A stretch of DNA of 64,000 bases, from assembly GCF_040687965.1 (NCBI RefSeq), contig NZ_CP156084.1, positions 448,501 through 512,500 on the forward strand, written 5' to 3'. The notes under the pieces were generated by a model that saw nothing but the letters and a program-made list of their open reading frames with translations, did not search any database and was not told the DNA's origin. Position 1 is the stretch's first letter. Each line of letters starts with the position of its first letter. The position numbers and the translations under genes were made by a program. The stretch is from Methylocystis echinoides (GTDB lineage Bacteria > Pseudomonadota > Alphaproteobacteria > Rhizobiales > Beijerinckiaceae). Below, piece after piece: positions 35,177 to 43,362 of this stretch.

Positions 35177-36247
35177 ATGGCAACGAACAAAAAGCCGGCA
35201 CGCCTCAGCCAGACCCAGTTGGCGCGCGCTTTGAAGGCAGTCAAATCGGTCGGCTTCAATCTCTCCGGGATCGAAATCGCCTCCAATGGAAAGGTTTCCC
35301 TCTCTCTTAGCGAGGATAATAGGGACACGTTCGCGGAGCTGAGAGGCGGCCCCATGCGCCCGAGCGAACGCCGCGGCGCGGCGCGCTACGAAACGCTCGG
35401 CGCGGTCTTGTGCGCCTTCGAGGACAGCGCCGATTTCCTGCGCCTCGCGCCGCGCTCTCGCGCCGATTACACGCGGCAAATTGCAAAAATCCAAACCGAC
35501 TTTGCAGATTTTCCCCTGGCGCGGCTGACGGATCGGCGCACGCGTGGCGAGTTCCTTGCTTGGCGCGATCGGCTTGCTATTCGCTCCGTTCGGCAGGCTG
35601 ATTATGCCTATACGGTCTTGGCGCGGACGCTCTCGTGGGCCTGTGAGCGGGGGCTTGTTCCGCTTAACCCCTGCGAGAAAGGCGGCCGCCTTTATCGCGG
35701 CAACCGTGCGGATAAGGTTTGGACCGAAAAAGATGAAGCTGCCTTCGTGGCGGCGGCAAGTCCGCCCTTACGGCTCGCTTTGCAACTGGCGCTGTGGACG
35801 GGCCAGCGCCAAGGCGACCTATTGCGCCTGACGTGGTCGGCTTATGACGGCGCGCGCATACGGCTCTCTCAAAGTAAGACCGGCGTCCGGGTCGTCTTGC
35901 CGGTTGGCGGGCCCCTTAAGGCGACGCTCGACTCCGCCAAACGCGAAAGCTCCGTCATCCTCGTCAATCTAGACGGCAAGCCCTGGACCCCGGACGGCTT
36001 TCGCGCCTCTTGGGCGAAGGCGTGCAAACGCGCGGGCGTCGAAGGCTTGACCTTCCACGATTTACGGGGGACGGCCGTTACTCGGCTTGCGCTCGCGGGC
36101 GCGACCGAGGCGGAGATTGCAACCCTTACGGGCCACTCGTTGCGCGACGTAAGAAGCATCTTGGACGCGAATTACCTACAGCGCGATCCGGCGCTCGCTG
36201 AAAGCGCCATTCGCAAGCTTGAAATGCGGGCAAGAACATTAGCGTGA
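35177..36247 (+). CDS. Tyrosine site-specific recombinase (integrase)
   Basis: About 356 residues. The N-terminal core-binding region (FLRLAPRSRADYTRQIAKIQ) leads into the catalytic domain with the expected residues: Arg in LALWTGQRQGDLLRL, Lys in RLSQSKTGVRVVL, H-x2-R in TFHDLRGTAVTRLAL, His in ATLTGHSLRDV, and the Tyr nucleophile in LDANYLQR. It cuts and joins att sites of a mobile element. ATG 35177 is preferred; the reading frame stays open upstream, but that part looks non-coding. No tRNA gene is next to it. Together with the XRE gene it marks the left part of an accessory region. Whether the element is still mobile is unknown. Confidence 0.92.
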   Translation: MATNKKPARLSQTQLARALKAVKSVGFNLSGIEIASNGKVSLSLSEDNRDTFAELRGGPMRPSERRGAARYETLGAVLCAFEDSADFLRLAPRSRADYTRQIAKIQTDFADFPLARLTDRRTRGEFLAWRDRLAIRSVRQADYAYTVLARTLSWACERGLVPLNPCEKGGRLYRGNRADKVWTEKDEAAFVAAASPPLRLALQLALWTGQRQGDLLRLTWSAYDGARIRLSQSKTGVRVVLPVGGPLKATLDSAKRESSVILVNLDGKPWTPDGFRASWAKACKRAGVEGLTFHDLRGTAVTRLALAGATEAEIATLTGHSLRDVRSILDANYLQRDPALAESAIRKLEMRARTLA

Positions 36248-36494
36248 TCGCGCGATTGGCTCACGTCTTTTCACGTGGGCGGGGCAGCTTGGAAAGTATG
36301 GCGCTACGCCCGCTCGAAGGGCTGACGCCTGGGTGCAGACGACCCACGAACTTGGGCGCGCGGGCGCCGGTTCGCCCGCCCAGGCGCGCTCCTTGGGCCT
36401 CGAGCCGCCCTAGGAGCCATCTGAGGCGCTCAAAAAGCAGGCACATGAGCGCCCCCTCTCCCCGTTTTCCGTCCCCCCCCCACAGAAATCGTGA

Positions 36495-36626
36495 TCACGG
36501 TTCCATGAAGTAGCAGGCGCTGCCATCAAAATTGTTGAAGCCTTCGGGGGCCGCGGAGGCGGTGCTGGCGAAGCCGACGCTCAGGGTCAGAGCGATGGCG
36601 GCGACGATAGTGGTCAGCTTGGTCAT
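36495..36626 (-). CDS. 43-residue secreted peptide
   Basis: From ATG 36626 (GGGAG six bases upstream): a good signal peptide (MTKLTTIVAAIALTLSVGFA) with Ala-rich cleavage near ASAAP, leaving a mature peptide of only about 18 residues (EGFNNFDGSACYFMEP). Its size excludes an enzyme. Family unknown; the clear signal peptide and ribosome site support expression. Confidence 0.5.
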   Translation of the reverse strand: MTKLTTIVAAIALTLSVGFASTASAAPEGFNNFDGSACYFMEP

Positions 36627-36780
36627 GATCGGCTCCCTCATTTCTCTCTTCTCGTTCGATGGGCTGAGAGAAGCCGAACCCAAACCAGTTGGAGGTGCGC
36701 TGCCGCACGCACACGCAGCATCGGGCGCCATGACTTCTGGCGCGGGAGCATGAGTCGCAGAAAGGCGCGCCGACACAGGA

Positions 36781-36822
36781 CGCCCGCGACCTGGGATGGA
36801 CAGGCGCGGGCGCTTTGTTTGT
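36781..36822 (+). terminator. Strong Rho-independent terminator with no recognised gene before it
   Basis: CGCCCGCG (36781-36788), a bulged A, CCTG, a 7-base loop, CAGG, then CGCGGGCG (805-812) make a 12-bp stem. CTTTGTTTGTT follows on the plus strand. No plus-strand gene is recognised between the integrase (ends 36247) and this point. Confidence 0.65.
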
Positions 36823-36902
36823 TATTTCAGCAACTGTTTGGAACTGAACACGATTTCTTGCATTAGCTCTCAGGGGGTCCCTCGCTTGCCTGAGAGCTTG
36901 CC

Positions 36903-36989
36903 ATGTCGGAACAAGTCATAGCCCTGGCCGTCACCCTGGAGGCATTTTTGCTGATGATCCTCGCAGCGATGCGGATTGTGGCAGTTTGA
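36903..36989 (+). CDS. 28-residue single-span membrane microprotein
   Basis: ATG 36903 to TGA 36987: a polar start (MSEQV) and one hydrophobic helix (IALAVTLEAFLLMILAAM) with a short basic tail (RIVAV). The ribosome site is weak (GAGAG upstream). A bidirectional terminator begins 11 bp after the stop, which argues for a real transcript. Function unknown. Confidence 0.5.
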   Translation: MSEQVIALAVTLEAFLLMILAAMRIVAV

Positions 36990-36999
36990 ACGCCGTCAA

Positions 37000-37031
37000 A
37001 ACGCCCCGACCGTACTCAACGACGGGGCGTT
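37000..37031. terminator. Bidirectional terminator between two convergent microgenes
   Basis: AACGCCCCG (37000-37008) pairs with CGGGGCGTT (37023-37031). On the minus strand the stem is followed by TTTTGACG. It sits exactly between the stop codons of the plus-strand 28-residue gene and the minus-strand 40-residue gene. Confidence 0.7.
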
Positions 37032-37040
37032 CTTGCTCTG

Positions 37041-37163
37041 CTAATCGCCGCGGGCGTGCTTCTCCATGGCTGCGGCCAGCATATCCGGTAAACCAATCAG
37101 ACGCCGGAGCGCATAGGCGGCGTAGATACGAGCGATGCGGAGTGAGCGTCTAGCCTTCATCAT
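37041..37163 (-). CDS. 40-residue basic hypothetical protein
   Basis: ATG 37163 with GGAG nine bases upstream; ends at TAG 37041. The sequence has a coding look: a basic start (MMKARRSLRIARIYAAYALR) and an acidic/amphipathic end (LAAAMEKHARGD), with strand-appropriate codon use. The downstream terminator supports it. No family recognised. Confidence 0.5.
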   Translation of the reverse strand: MMKARRSLRIARIYAAYALRRLIGLPDMLAAAMEKHARGD

Positions 37164-37438
37164 GGGACTAAGCTCCAAAGGGCCCCAGCTTCCATCAGGA
37201 ATCCACTATTCAGTGAAGGGAGACTTAACTTGGCGTTTCCAGCTGTTCTTGCCTCCGCGGCCGATCCGACGCGGAAACAACTCCACCGCAAGCATTGTTA
37301 CACAAACGGAGCCTCAGCGATATTTCGCGAGTTTTTCTAGATCGTGTCCGTTGACAAAACTCGGCCCGATGCAAAGCGCGCCCGCACAGATCACCAGGCC
37401 GAGCCGTCTTCATTTTGCGATTGGCCTTCGGAGCGCCT

Positions 37439-37528
37439 TCAGCCGTTCGCGATCCACAGAATGATCGCCAGCGCTGCGACAAGCACAGACAGCATGATGG
37501 CGTAGCTGATTTCGTCTCGGATGATCAT
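37439..37528 (-). CDS. 29-residue single-span membrane microprotein
   Basis: ATG 37528 to TGA 37439: MIIRDEISYAIM, then a hydrophobic helix (LSVLVAALAIILWIANG). The ribosome-binding site is weak, so the call rests on composition and on similar small genes nearby. Confidence 0.4.
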   Translation of the reverse strand: MIIRDEISYAIMLSVLVAALAIILWIANG

Positions 37529-37611
37529 CCGCAAAGGATGTCATATCCGGAAGCGGCGCGGAAGGCCTGAATGGTTGTGCAAGACGAGATGGCTCGTTTC
37601 GTCTTAGCGAT

Positions 37612-37704
37612 TCATAGGTAGAGAAGCACCAGCATCACCCCGCCGAGGATGACGGCGACGAGAATGGACCCAAGCACGGAATCTGCGACGGGAGCACGGA
37701 GCAT
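37612..37704 (-). CDS. 30-residue single-span membrane microprotein
   Basis: ATG 37704 to TGA 37612: a short start (MLRAPVADSV), then a helix (LGSILVAVILGGVMLVLLYL) ending at the stop. It sits 84 bp upstream of the 29-residue gene on the same strand, and they may be co-transcribed. Confidence 0.42.
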   Translation of the reverse strand: MLRAPVADSVLGSILVAVILGGVMLVLLYL

Positions 37705-37954
37705 GCCGAACTTTCGGCCTTCGTGGACCGACAGTCAATCAGCCATGTGGACGCACCCCAGCGGATGCCAAGCATTATCCTTCGCCCGAGGCAGGTCAGA
37801 CGGACTCGATCCTATCGGGCGTGAGGCAAGCGCCGTCGCCGCCATCGGAGGGGACGAGTTTCGGGCGTTGAATGGATCCATCATTCTGCAAACCAGTAAA
37901 ATGCAGTAGCATAGGGTCCAATCATTCCCGAGCGCCCGCTGGAGTTTAAAGTCA

Positions 37955-38257
37955 ATGAATTTGCCAGACAATCTTTCTGCCTCTCAAGGATCGAAGAGTC
38001 TGACAGCCAAGATGGCGGCTTTGACTGCTTTCTTGGTAGCGGCCGTTGCCTTGATCGACGCGATAAGCGCCTTTGCAGCCAAGACACAGCCATTTTTGTG
38101 CAGAGCAGCGCCGTCGCTTTGGTGGTGTCCCGCAGCGCCGACGGCGCCGTCGTCGCCTATAATTCCCGATCATCTGGCGCCGCTGCCGTTTCCCAATCAA
38201 ATGCAGGTTCCAAACAAAATGCTGCCGCCTACAGTCCCGGATAAAATGCACCGTTGA
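37955..38257 (+). CDS. Small hypothetical with one membrane helix (possibly a remnant)
   Basis: A frame of 100 residues with one hydrophobic segment (MAALTAFLVAAVALIDAISA) and a following KTQPFLC, then SLWWC. The rest is a Pro-rich tail of low complexity (PLPFPNQMQVPNKMLPPTVP). The N-terminal half resembles short membrane leaders of larger envelope proteins, so this may be a truncated gene. No function assigned. Confidence 0.35.
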   Translation: MNLPDNLSASQGSKSLTAKMAALTAFLVAAVALIDAISAFAAKTQPFLCRAAPSLWWCPAAPTAPSSPIIPDHLAPLPFPNQMQVPNKMLPPTVPDKMHR

Positions 38258-38811
38258 GTCGTGACTGTCGGAAACGACGGGCGGGTTCAGGGAACGTTAG
38301 AGAGCCGTAGTCGCAGCCCTTGTGGGAAGCACAGCGGCCGGCAGCAAGCCAGTGGGCGCTATACCGAAAAGAGCGAAAGCATCGGCAAGAGGCGGGACCT
38401 CTGGCGATCCGATGTGTCGTTGTCACGCCAGGGATGTGCAACGCGCGGACTGGGCCTTTTGATAAGGCGCTTGCACTCGCCGACATTTGCGCTTTTGATG
38501 ACTCCTGGCCGATGGGTTTATTGGCCGCTTGTGCGACATCGGAACGCTACGTCTAGCCTGCGCTGCGTGCGCCGGGCGACCCCGATAACAATCGTAATGA
38601 TTAAGATCTGCCAGTTCAGATACGCGGAATCGGCTAAGGTCCCAGGGTGAAATTGCTCTTGTAACCCAATATTTCATTGCATTACGCCGCCGCCACTATG
38701 GCTAAGAGAAAAGCTCGCGGCTTCGAAAGCGGCTCGGACACGTTGGCAGAAAAGCGAGCGGACTAAGTGCAAGCTGCGCAGACTTAGCGCACATTGATTT
38801 CGAGGGTCATC
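38258..38811. other. Intergenic stretch without a supported gene
   Basis: About 550 bases with several open frames on both strands but none with a recognisable domain or ribosome site. The promoter of the di-haem lipoprotein gene should lie near its right end. Confidence 0.4.
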
Positions 38812-40929
38812 ATGAACAAATTGCTCGCGATCCTGTTGCTCGCGCTGTCAATCGCAGGCTGCGAGAAAGAAAAAAGCCAGGGCATTTCGGAAGACATCAG
38901 CGCATGGCGGGTTGCGGAAAGCGACCCGATCGCAACTGTGGGGCATGGCGCGATTTTCAATCGCGAAGGGGAAGAAATCAATCCGTCGCCCGAGGCCGTC
39001 ATCGACGCGCAGAGGTTTTACCTCAAGAAATTATACGGTTTGATGGACGAGCGGCGGCGCGGCGAATTCATCGCGGCCCAGCGTGGCCTGAACGAATTCA
39101 AATCCCGGTCCCAGTCTGAAGACATCCTGGCCAACGCCGCGCTGATCGCGCGCTTCATCGATGCGGCAGAACAGCGGGAGGCGCCGTTTTTAGCCAGCAA
39201 GAACGCCGCCCTGCTGGCGCGTTTCGTGCGGATAACGGATGATGGAGTTGAGACGAAGGACCCGCCTTCGGGCGGAATCCGTAAGGAGTTCTTTGATTAT
39301 CTCAGGCGTCAAAATCTGCTGACTTTTTACGCCGCCACGAATGCCGGGGGAGCAAGCTATCTGGAGGAATGCCGCAAGTCGGGCGTGCCGCTGCCGTCGG
39401 ATTGGGGAAGTCCAAATTGGCAATCGCGCGGCAAATTAAACATGAAGTTCATCAGCAGCGGCATCGAAGCGGAACTGTTCGCAATCGAGAGCGAGTCGCC
39501 CCGCGGCGTTTGCTTCGCTTTGCCGAGATCGGCGGGCGACACGATCAGCCTTCTCGGGATCATCTGTCTTGGCGTCGACACAAGCAAATCCTGCTATTGG
39601 GACAACCAACGCAACAAGCAGCAATATGATATTCCAAAAAATACGCCTGTTTCGATATCGGGCTTTGCTGGCGGGGCCGACCTGCAGGGCGGCACGGGAG
39701 GCGTTTGCACAGACTGTCACGCCGGAGAAAATCCCTACATCGTGCATCCCGCAGAGCCGATGGATCTGGGTTCCAAAATCATTCCCAAGACTTGGCTGGA
39801 ACCGCTGGTTCATCCGAGCTGGCCGCAAAACCCCGGGCCGACCAACGCTCTGCAGGGAATCACGTTGACTTCAGGCGAGAGTTCCTGCTCCTCCTGTCAC
39901 GACAGGCCTCCGGGCCGCCGTTTTCCCGAGGTTTCGACGGCGACGCCGGGCTATTGTTCGATCATCCTGCCCAAGGCGATCAAATTCACGATGCCGCCGA
40001 GCAATCCTGGCAACAACGCGTCTTACGCCAAGCATAAGGACGCGCTGACCGCCGCCTGCGCACAACCGCCCTCAGGCGGCATCGTCATCAATGGCGCCAC
40101 GCAAACGGAGCCGACGTCGAGCCGCAGCGACACCGGCGGCGACCTCAGCGCCTGCGCGCCAAGCGGGGACTGTCCGCTCGGATTCTGCTACTGGCGTACG
40201 TTACATGGACCGTTTTGGCAAACGACGAAGTCCGAAATCCCGATTGGCGACGCCAATTATCGCGGCGGGTTCGCCCGCATCTACGCCGACGGCGGCAAAT
40301 GGAAGTGGCGCGCCTTCGTCGATCCCACCGGTGGACCAGCCACCGCGCCGCCGGGCGGAACGGCCGAATGTGTCAATTACAATCAGATTGCCTCGGTTCC
40401 AGACCCCAAGAACTGCTACGCAAACATGTTCACTGTTTTCGATCCCGATGGCTCTCGCCTGGCGCAAAACATCGACGCCACCGTCACCGGCGCGGCGTCA
40501 GCAAACGTATTGTCGGGTTTTATCGGCAACGTTGCGATCGCCAATGCAGACAAGCGTCCTGACAAGCTCCACGTCTTCGAGACGGCCGGCAAAATCGCAT
40601 TGCTGCAGGAGCACGCGCCGCCCTCCGGACTCAGACCCATGACCGGCGAATCCTGGACAAACGGATGCGCCGCGTGGTCGCCGCCGTTTGCAGCGACCGA
40701 GGTCCTTTCCACGTCGGATGTGCAGCTCGCGCCGTCCGACCAAGCCAATGATGTGCGATGCTACATCACCGGAATCACCGGCGCCTGGGCCAGCACGCGC
40801 GACGGCGGAAAAGCTCAACCCTTCGCGGAAATCTATAAGGGGCCGAACAAGGATATCCGGCTGCGCGTCTCGCCCGCAGGAGAAAACGACCGGGTAGGAG
40901 CCTATGCGTCGTGCGTTCGTTTGAAGTAA
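38812..40929 (+). CDS. Large lipoprotein with two c-type haem motifs
   Basis: About 705 residues. MNKLLAILLLALSIAGC is a lipoprotein signal with the lipobox IAGC, so the protein is probably anchored to an envelope membrane. Two C-x2-C-H motifs, CTDCHAGE (about residue 303) and CSSCHDRP (about residue 363), predict two covalently bound haems. The remaining segments show no domain I know; many other Cys residues could form disulphides. ATG 38812 has GAGGG nearby. It stands alone between gene-poor stretches. A role in electron transfer or envelope redox chemistry is plausible, but no partner enzyme is encoded close by. Confidence 0.75.
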   Translation: MNKLLAILLLALSIAGCEKEKSQGISEDISAWRVAESDPIATVGHGAIFNREGEEINPSPEAVIDAQRFYLKKLYGLMDERRRGEFIAAQRGLNEFKSRSQSEDILANAALIARFIDAAEQREAPFLASKNAALLARFVRITDDGVETKDPPSGGIRKEFFDYLRRQNLLTFYAATNAGGASYLEECRKSGVPLPSDWGSPNWQSRGKLNMKFISSGIEAELFAIESESPRGVCFALPRSAGDTISLLGIICLGVDTSKSCYWDNQRNKQQYDIPKNTPVSISGFAGGADLQGGTGGVCTDCHAGENPYIVHPAEPMDLGSKIIPKTWLEPLVHPSWPQNPGPTNALQGITLTSGESSCSSCHDRPPGRRFPEVSTATPGYCSIILPKAIKFTMPPSNPGNNASYAKHKDALTAACAQPPSGGIVINGATQTEPTSSRSDTGGDLSACAPSGDCPLGFCYWRTLHGPFWQTTKSEIPIGDANYRGGFARIYADGGKWKWRAFVDPTGGPATAPPGGTAECVNYNQIASVPDPKNCYANMFTVFDPDGSRLAQNIDATVTGAASANVLSGFIGNVAIANADKRPDKLHVFETAGKIALLQEHAPPSGLRPMTGESWTNGCAAWSPPFAATEVLSTSDVQLAPSDQANDVRCYITGITGAWASTRDGGKAQPFAEIYKGPNKDIRLRVSPAGENDRVGAYASCVRLK

Positions 40930-41174
40930 GCGCGGGGTAACGCCCCTCCTTGACATGTAGCCCAAACTCGAGCGCCGAAGCACATCTGCGCATGTGAGGA
41001 GGCCAAGCTAAACGAGCGACGCCAACCGAAGCAGCCACGAGGCCAGCGATGGCGCTCACGGTTGACGCGCTGCACATGAGCGGCCCGCCCTCTTGTCGGG
41101 CAGACCGCTCACGGCCGGAGATGCAATTTATACTGAACCCCCGTCAGTTAAGCGACCAAGCGCCTGCCCGTGAA

Positions 41175-41190
41175 TTCGTAGAACTACGAA
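41175..41190. promoter_or_regulatory. Perfect inverted repeat, candidate operator
   Basis: TTCGTAG-AA-CTACGAA, about 200 bp before the secreted repeat-protein gene. Symmetry and position suit a dimeric regulator. No regulator can be linked to it here. Confidence 0.4.
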
Positions 41191-41343
41191 CTACGCAGCG
41201 CACCCATCCGGCGAGGCGCGCGCGGTAACCACCTAGGAAAAATACTTACCCAATTTGGGTGCCCTCCCGACCCTGCAGGGTAATCCGAATTTAGCCAAAG
41301 AGGCGTCTAGCGCTTCCACGGAGCGGAGATAAAATTCCTAGCA

Positions 41344-41364
41344 GAAGCTAAGAAACGTAGCTTC
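41344..41364 (+). promoter_or_regulatory. Leader hairpin before the repeat-protein gene
   Basis: GAAGCTA and TAGCTTC with a 7-base loop end 23 bp before ATG 41388. It could stabilise the mRNA or affect translation. Confidence 0.35.
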
Positions 41365-41387
41365 TTTGAAGCCCGGAGGATTCTTTT

Positions 41388-41693
41388 ATGAAAAAGCTGC
41401 TTCTCGTTTCGGCCGCTCTGGCCCTTTCCACCACCTTCGCTCTGGCAGGCGGTCTCGACATCAGCCAGTCGCTGAAGCTGAACCAGACGATCGGCGACAC
41501 CTCGAAGGGCGGCTTCGCGCTCAATAAGGCTTTCATCGTGCAGGCGCAGGTTCCGGTCAACCCCGGCCACGGCGACATTACGCAGAAGTTGGACGTTGGC
41601 CAGAGCATCGGCGACACGTCGAAGGGTGGCACGGCCATCAACAAGGGCACGGTTATCCAGGCTCAGGTTCCGCTGAATTTCGGCGCTCCGTGA
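41388..41693 (+). CDS. Secreted protein built of two tandem repeats (curlin-like candidate)
   Basis: The 101-residue product has a signal peptide (MKKLLLVSAALALSTTFALA). The mature part is two near-identical units of about 36 residues, each with Q-x5-GDTSKGG followed by N-K and V/I-QAQVP. Compare LNQTIGDTSKGGFALNKAFI with VGQSIGDTSKGGTAINKGTV. Regularly spaced Gln, Gly and Asn recall curlin-type strand-loop repeats that form amyloid, but the exact curlin consensus is not met. GGAGG lies eight bases before the ATG. It is followed on the same strand by a second secreted Gln/Asn-rich gene, with a strong hairpin between. No curli secretion genes (CsgG/E/F) are visible. Confidence 0.68.
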   Translation: MKKLLLVSAALALSTTFALAGGLDISQSLKLNQTIGDTSKGGFALNKAFIVQAQVPVNPGHGDITQKLDVGQSIGDTSKGGTAINKGTVIQAQVPLNFGAP

Positions 41694-41717
41694 GAATAGC
41701 TCTGCGGTCTTGAAGTT

Positions 41718-41742
41718 GATCGCGGCCACATTGGCCGCGATC
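41718..41742 (+). repeat. Strong hairpin between two secreted-protein genes
   Basis: GATCGCGGCCA (41718-41728) and TGGCCGCGATC (41732-41742) pair perfectly around CAT. There is no T-run after it. Its place between the two genes suggests mRNA processing or differential stability. Confidence 0.6.
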
Positions 41743-41803
41743 GCATCTCCAAAAATACTGAAGCGACCTGTCGTCGCCATTGACGACGGAAGGGAATAGA
41801 CGA

Positions 41804-42139
41804 ATGAAATATTGGCTTATTCCCGTCCTTGCTTGCATTGGCCTGGGCCAGGCGCACGCGGGCGACTTCATCAGCGTCAAGCCGAGCTTCATCGGCGTCA
41901 ACTTCGGCAACAACCCGCTCTTGAGCGCCAAGGCCGGCGTGTCGCTGGGGCAACACAACACCGACAACGCCACCCAGACCAGCCTCGTCAATTTCTACGG
42001 CGTCCAACAAGTCGCCATTGGCAAGGCAGGAAGCTCGCTCAGCAACGATACGACGGTCACTCAAGTCGGGAACCAAAGCTACGCGGGCGTTGGCCAGCAC
42101 ATTGAGTCTTTGCCTCCTTTGCCATCCGGTCAACCCTAG
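41804..42139 (+). CDS. Secreted Gln/Asn-rich protein (curlin-like candidate)
   Basis: About 111 residues. A signal peptide (MKYWLIPVLACIGLGQAHA) precedes a part with regularly placed Gln, Asn and Gly: VSLGQHNTDNATQTSLVN and SNDTTVTQVGNQSYAGVGQ. In the latter, Gln residues 11 apart with Q-x-G inside match the spacing of curlin repeats. The ATG at 41804 has an A/G-rich ribosome site (GGAAGGG) upstream. It is probably co-transcribed with the repeat protein at 41388-41693. It may form a surface fibre or matrix with it, which is an inference. Confidence 0.65.
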   Translation: MKYWLIPVLACIGLGQAHAGDFISVKPSFIGVNFGNNPLLSAKAGVSLGQHNTDNATQTSLVNFYGVQQVAIGKAGSSLSNDTTVTQVGNQSYAGVGQHIESLPPLPSGQP

Positions 42140-42203
42140 TTGACCCCGGCGGGCCGATAAATGGGACGCAGGACACTGACGATGGCGTGCGGAGGTGGGG
42201 GCC

Positions 42204-42632
42204 ATGTTCAAATCAGATTGGCCACATCACGAGCACGAATGGCGCAACTCTAAACGCGCTATTTTAGCTTATCACGTCGGCGGCTGGCGCGAGGGCGAGT
42301 CGCCGCTCGACGCCCTCGCCCGGGCTCTCGGCGTTTCGACGCACAATATTCAATTAGAGTCGACCGACTCCGCGGCCGACGAACTTGATCACCTTTCGGC
42401 CTGTCTCGGCGAAGACTGGGTCGACTTGTCGGGGCTTAACATCGCCGAAAGCGTCGCCCTCGCAATATCGGTGCTCAACGAAAAGCTCCGAGTCATTCCG
42501 CCTGAGGTCCGCGCCTTCTTTGATGCGCCGCGCAAGCTCGAGCCTTTACAGACCACCCATATTTTTAACGAGCCACGCGCCCGCTTGAATTGTGGCTCGG
42601 TTCGATACAGGAGCGAGCCACGGAACAGGTAG
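42204..42632 (+). CDS. Hypothetical protein
   Basis: About 142 residues starting MFKSDWPHHEHEWRNSKRAI, with GGAGGTG upstream of ATG 42204. A helical segment (LDALARALGVSTHNIQLEST) and an acidic middle (DELDHLSACLGEDWVDLSGL) give a cytosolic, soluble look. No recognised domain or motif. It follows the curlin-like pair on the same strand by 64 bp and may be part of that unit. Confidence 0.55.
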   Translation: MFKSDWPHHEHEWRNSKRAILAYHVGGWREGESPLDALARALGVSTHNIQLESTDSAADELDHLSACLGEDWVDLSGLNIAESVALAISVLNEKLRVIPPEVRAFFDAPRKLEPLQTTHIFNEPRARLNCGSVRYRSEPRNR

Positions 42633-42649
42633 CCTTATTTACCGAGCGC

Positions 42650-43012
42650 TTATTTCGAAAAGGCTCGTTTGACGGCGATGGGCAGCAGTTCAGCCAATAG
42701 CTCGCGCGCTCGATCAACGGGCATTTCCGCCTTCTCTGCCATCGTGCGGAGGTCCCTCCAGCCCATGAGCTGCAACGCCTCGACGGAGTTGATGGGGAGG
42801 GGGCGATCTGAATCCCAGGAACGCACCTTGCCGATGAAGCCGGCGCTTTCAAAACGCCGCCTCACTTCGTCAATTCCACCCTGGGACTTAATGTAATCCT
42901 GCAGCAGGCCGAGCACTTTATCCCGTTCGTTCCGTTCGACCGTAACGATAACGGCTGAGGCCGGAACAAATGCGAAGGAGAAAAACTCGAAGAGGCGATT
43001 GATCCAGTTCAT
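42650..43012 (-). CDS. YidB-like (DUF937) protein
   Basis: About 120 residues beginning MNWINRLFEFFSFAF. The C-terminal half has VRSWDSDRPLPINSVEALQL followed by MAEKAEMPVDRARELLAELL, the pattern of the YidB/DUF937 family. These small proteins are of unknown function, often several per genome. ATG 43012 with GAGGGTGAC before it is clearly the start. It converges with the hypothetical gene at 42204-42632. Confidence 0.7.
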   Translation of the reverse strand: MNWINRLFEFFSFAFVPASAVIVTVERNERDKVLGLLQDYIKSQGGIDEVRRRFESAGFIGKVRSWDSDRPLPINSVEALQLMGWRDLRTMAEKAEMPVDRARELLAELLPIAVKRAFSK

Positions 43013-43043
43013 GTCACCCTCTAGCTTCATGCAACGGCTTCGG

Positions 43044-43280
43044 TTAACTGCCCCCATTATTGGGGCCAGAATAGGTCGCGTTCCTTGTGACTTCGTAAAT
43101 GCCGGCCCGGTTGCAGCGACTGATTCCGATCTCGTGGCAATCTTTGCATGTGGCGACCTCGCCCTTGCGCACTTGTGCGCCGGCCTCGGCCCATTGCTTA
43201 TAGGCCAACCAGGCGCCGGAGCCCGATACGCGCGAGGTCCTTGCTGGGAGCGCCCACAGCGCGAACCTCGCGGAGAGCAT
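43044..43280 (-). CDS. Possible small c-type cytochrome-like protein
   Basis: The frame from ATG 43280 gives 78 residues with one haem-binding motif, CKDCH, in GEVATCKDCHEIGISRCNRA. There is no convincing signal peptide or ribosome site, so either the start is wrong or the gene is decayed. It lies between the YidB-like gene and the small Cys-rich secreted protein gene. Confidence 0.3.
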   Translation of the reverse strand: MLSARFALWALPARTSRVSGSGAWLAYKQWAEAGAQVRKGEVATCKDCHEIGISRCNRAGIYEVTRNATYSGPNNGGS

Positions 43281-43362
43281 GGCGGCTATGAGTGGTTCAA
43301 AGGTTGTCGACAGCGACCGCCTGTGCGCCACTTCAGCTTGGCTTAAGCTTCGGGGAAACTGC

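Larger units (their letters stand above)
40930..41387. other. Intergenic stretch with three inverted repeats
   Basis: About 460 bases. An imperfect stem at 41077-41111 (TGAGCGG/CCGCTCA) may end the lipoprotein transcript. A perfect 16-base palindrome lies at 41175-41190 and a hairpin at 41344-41364, just before the repeat-protein gene. No coding frame is supported. Confidence 0.5.

Noticed and set aside
36532-36753. Plus-strand frame opposite the 43-residue secreted peptide, ending close to a terminator
   Set aside because: It has one hydrophobic stretch, but that is the antisense of the signal peptide; no ribosome site. The terminator itself is kept as a finding.
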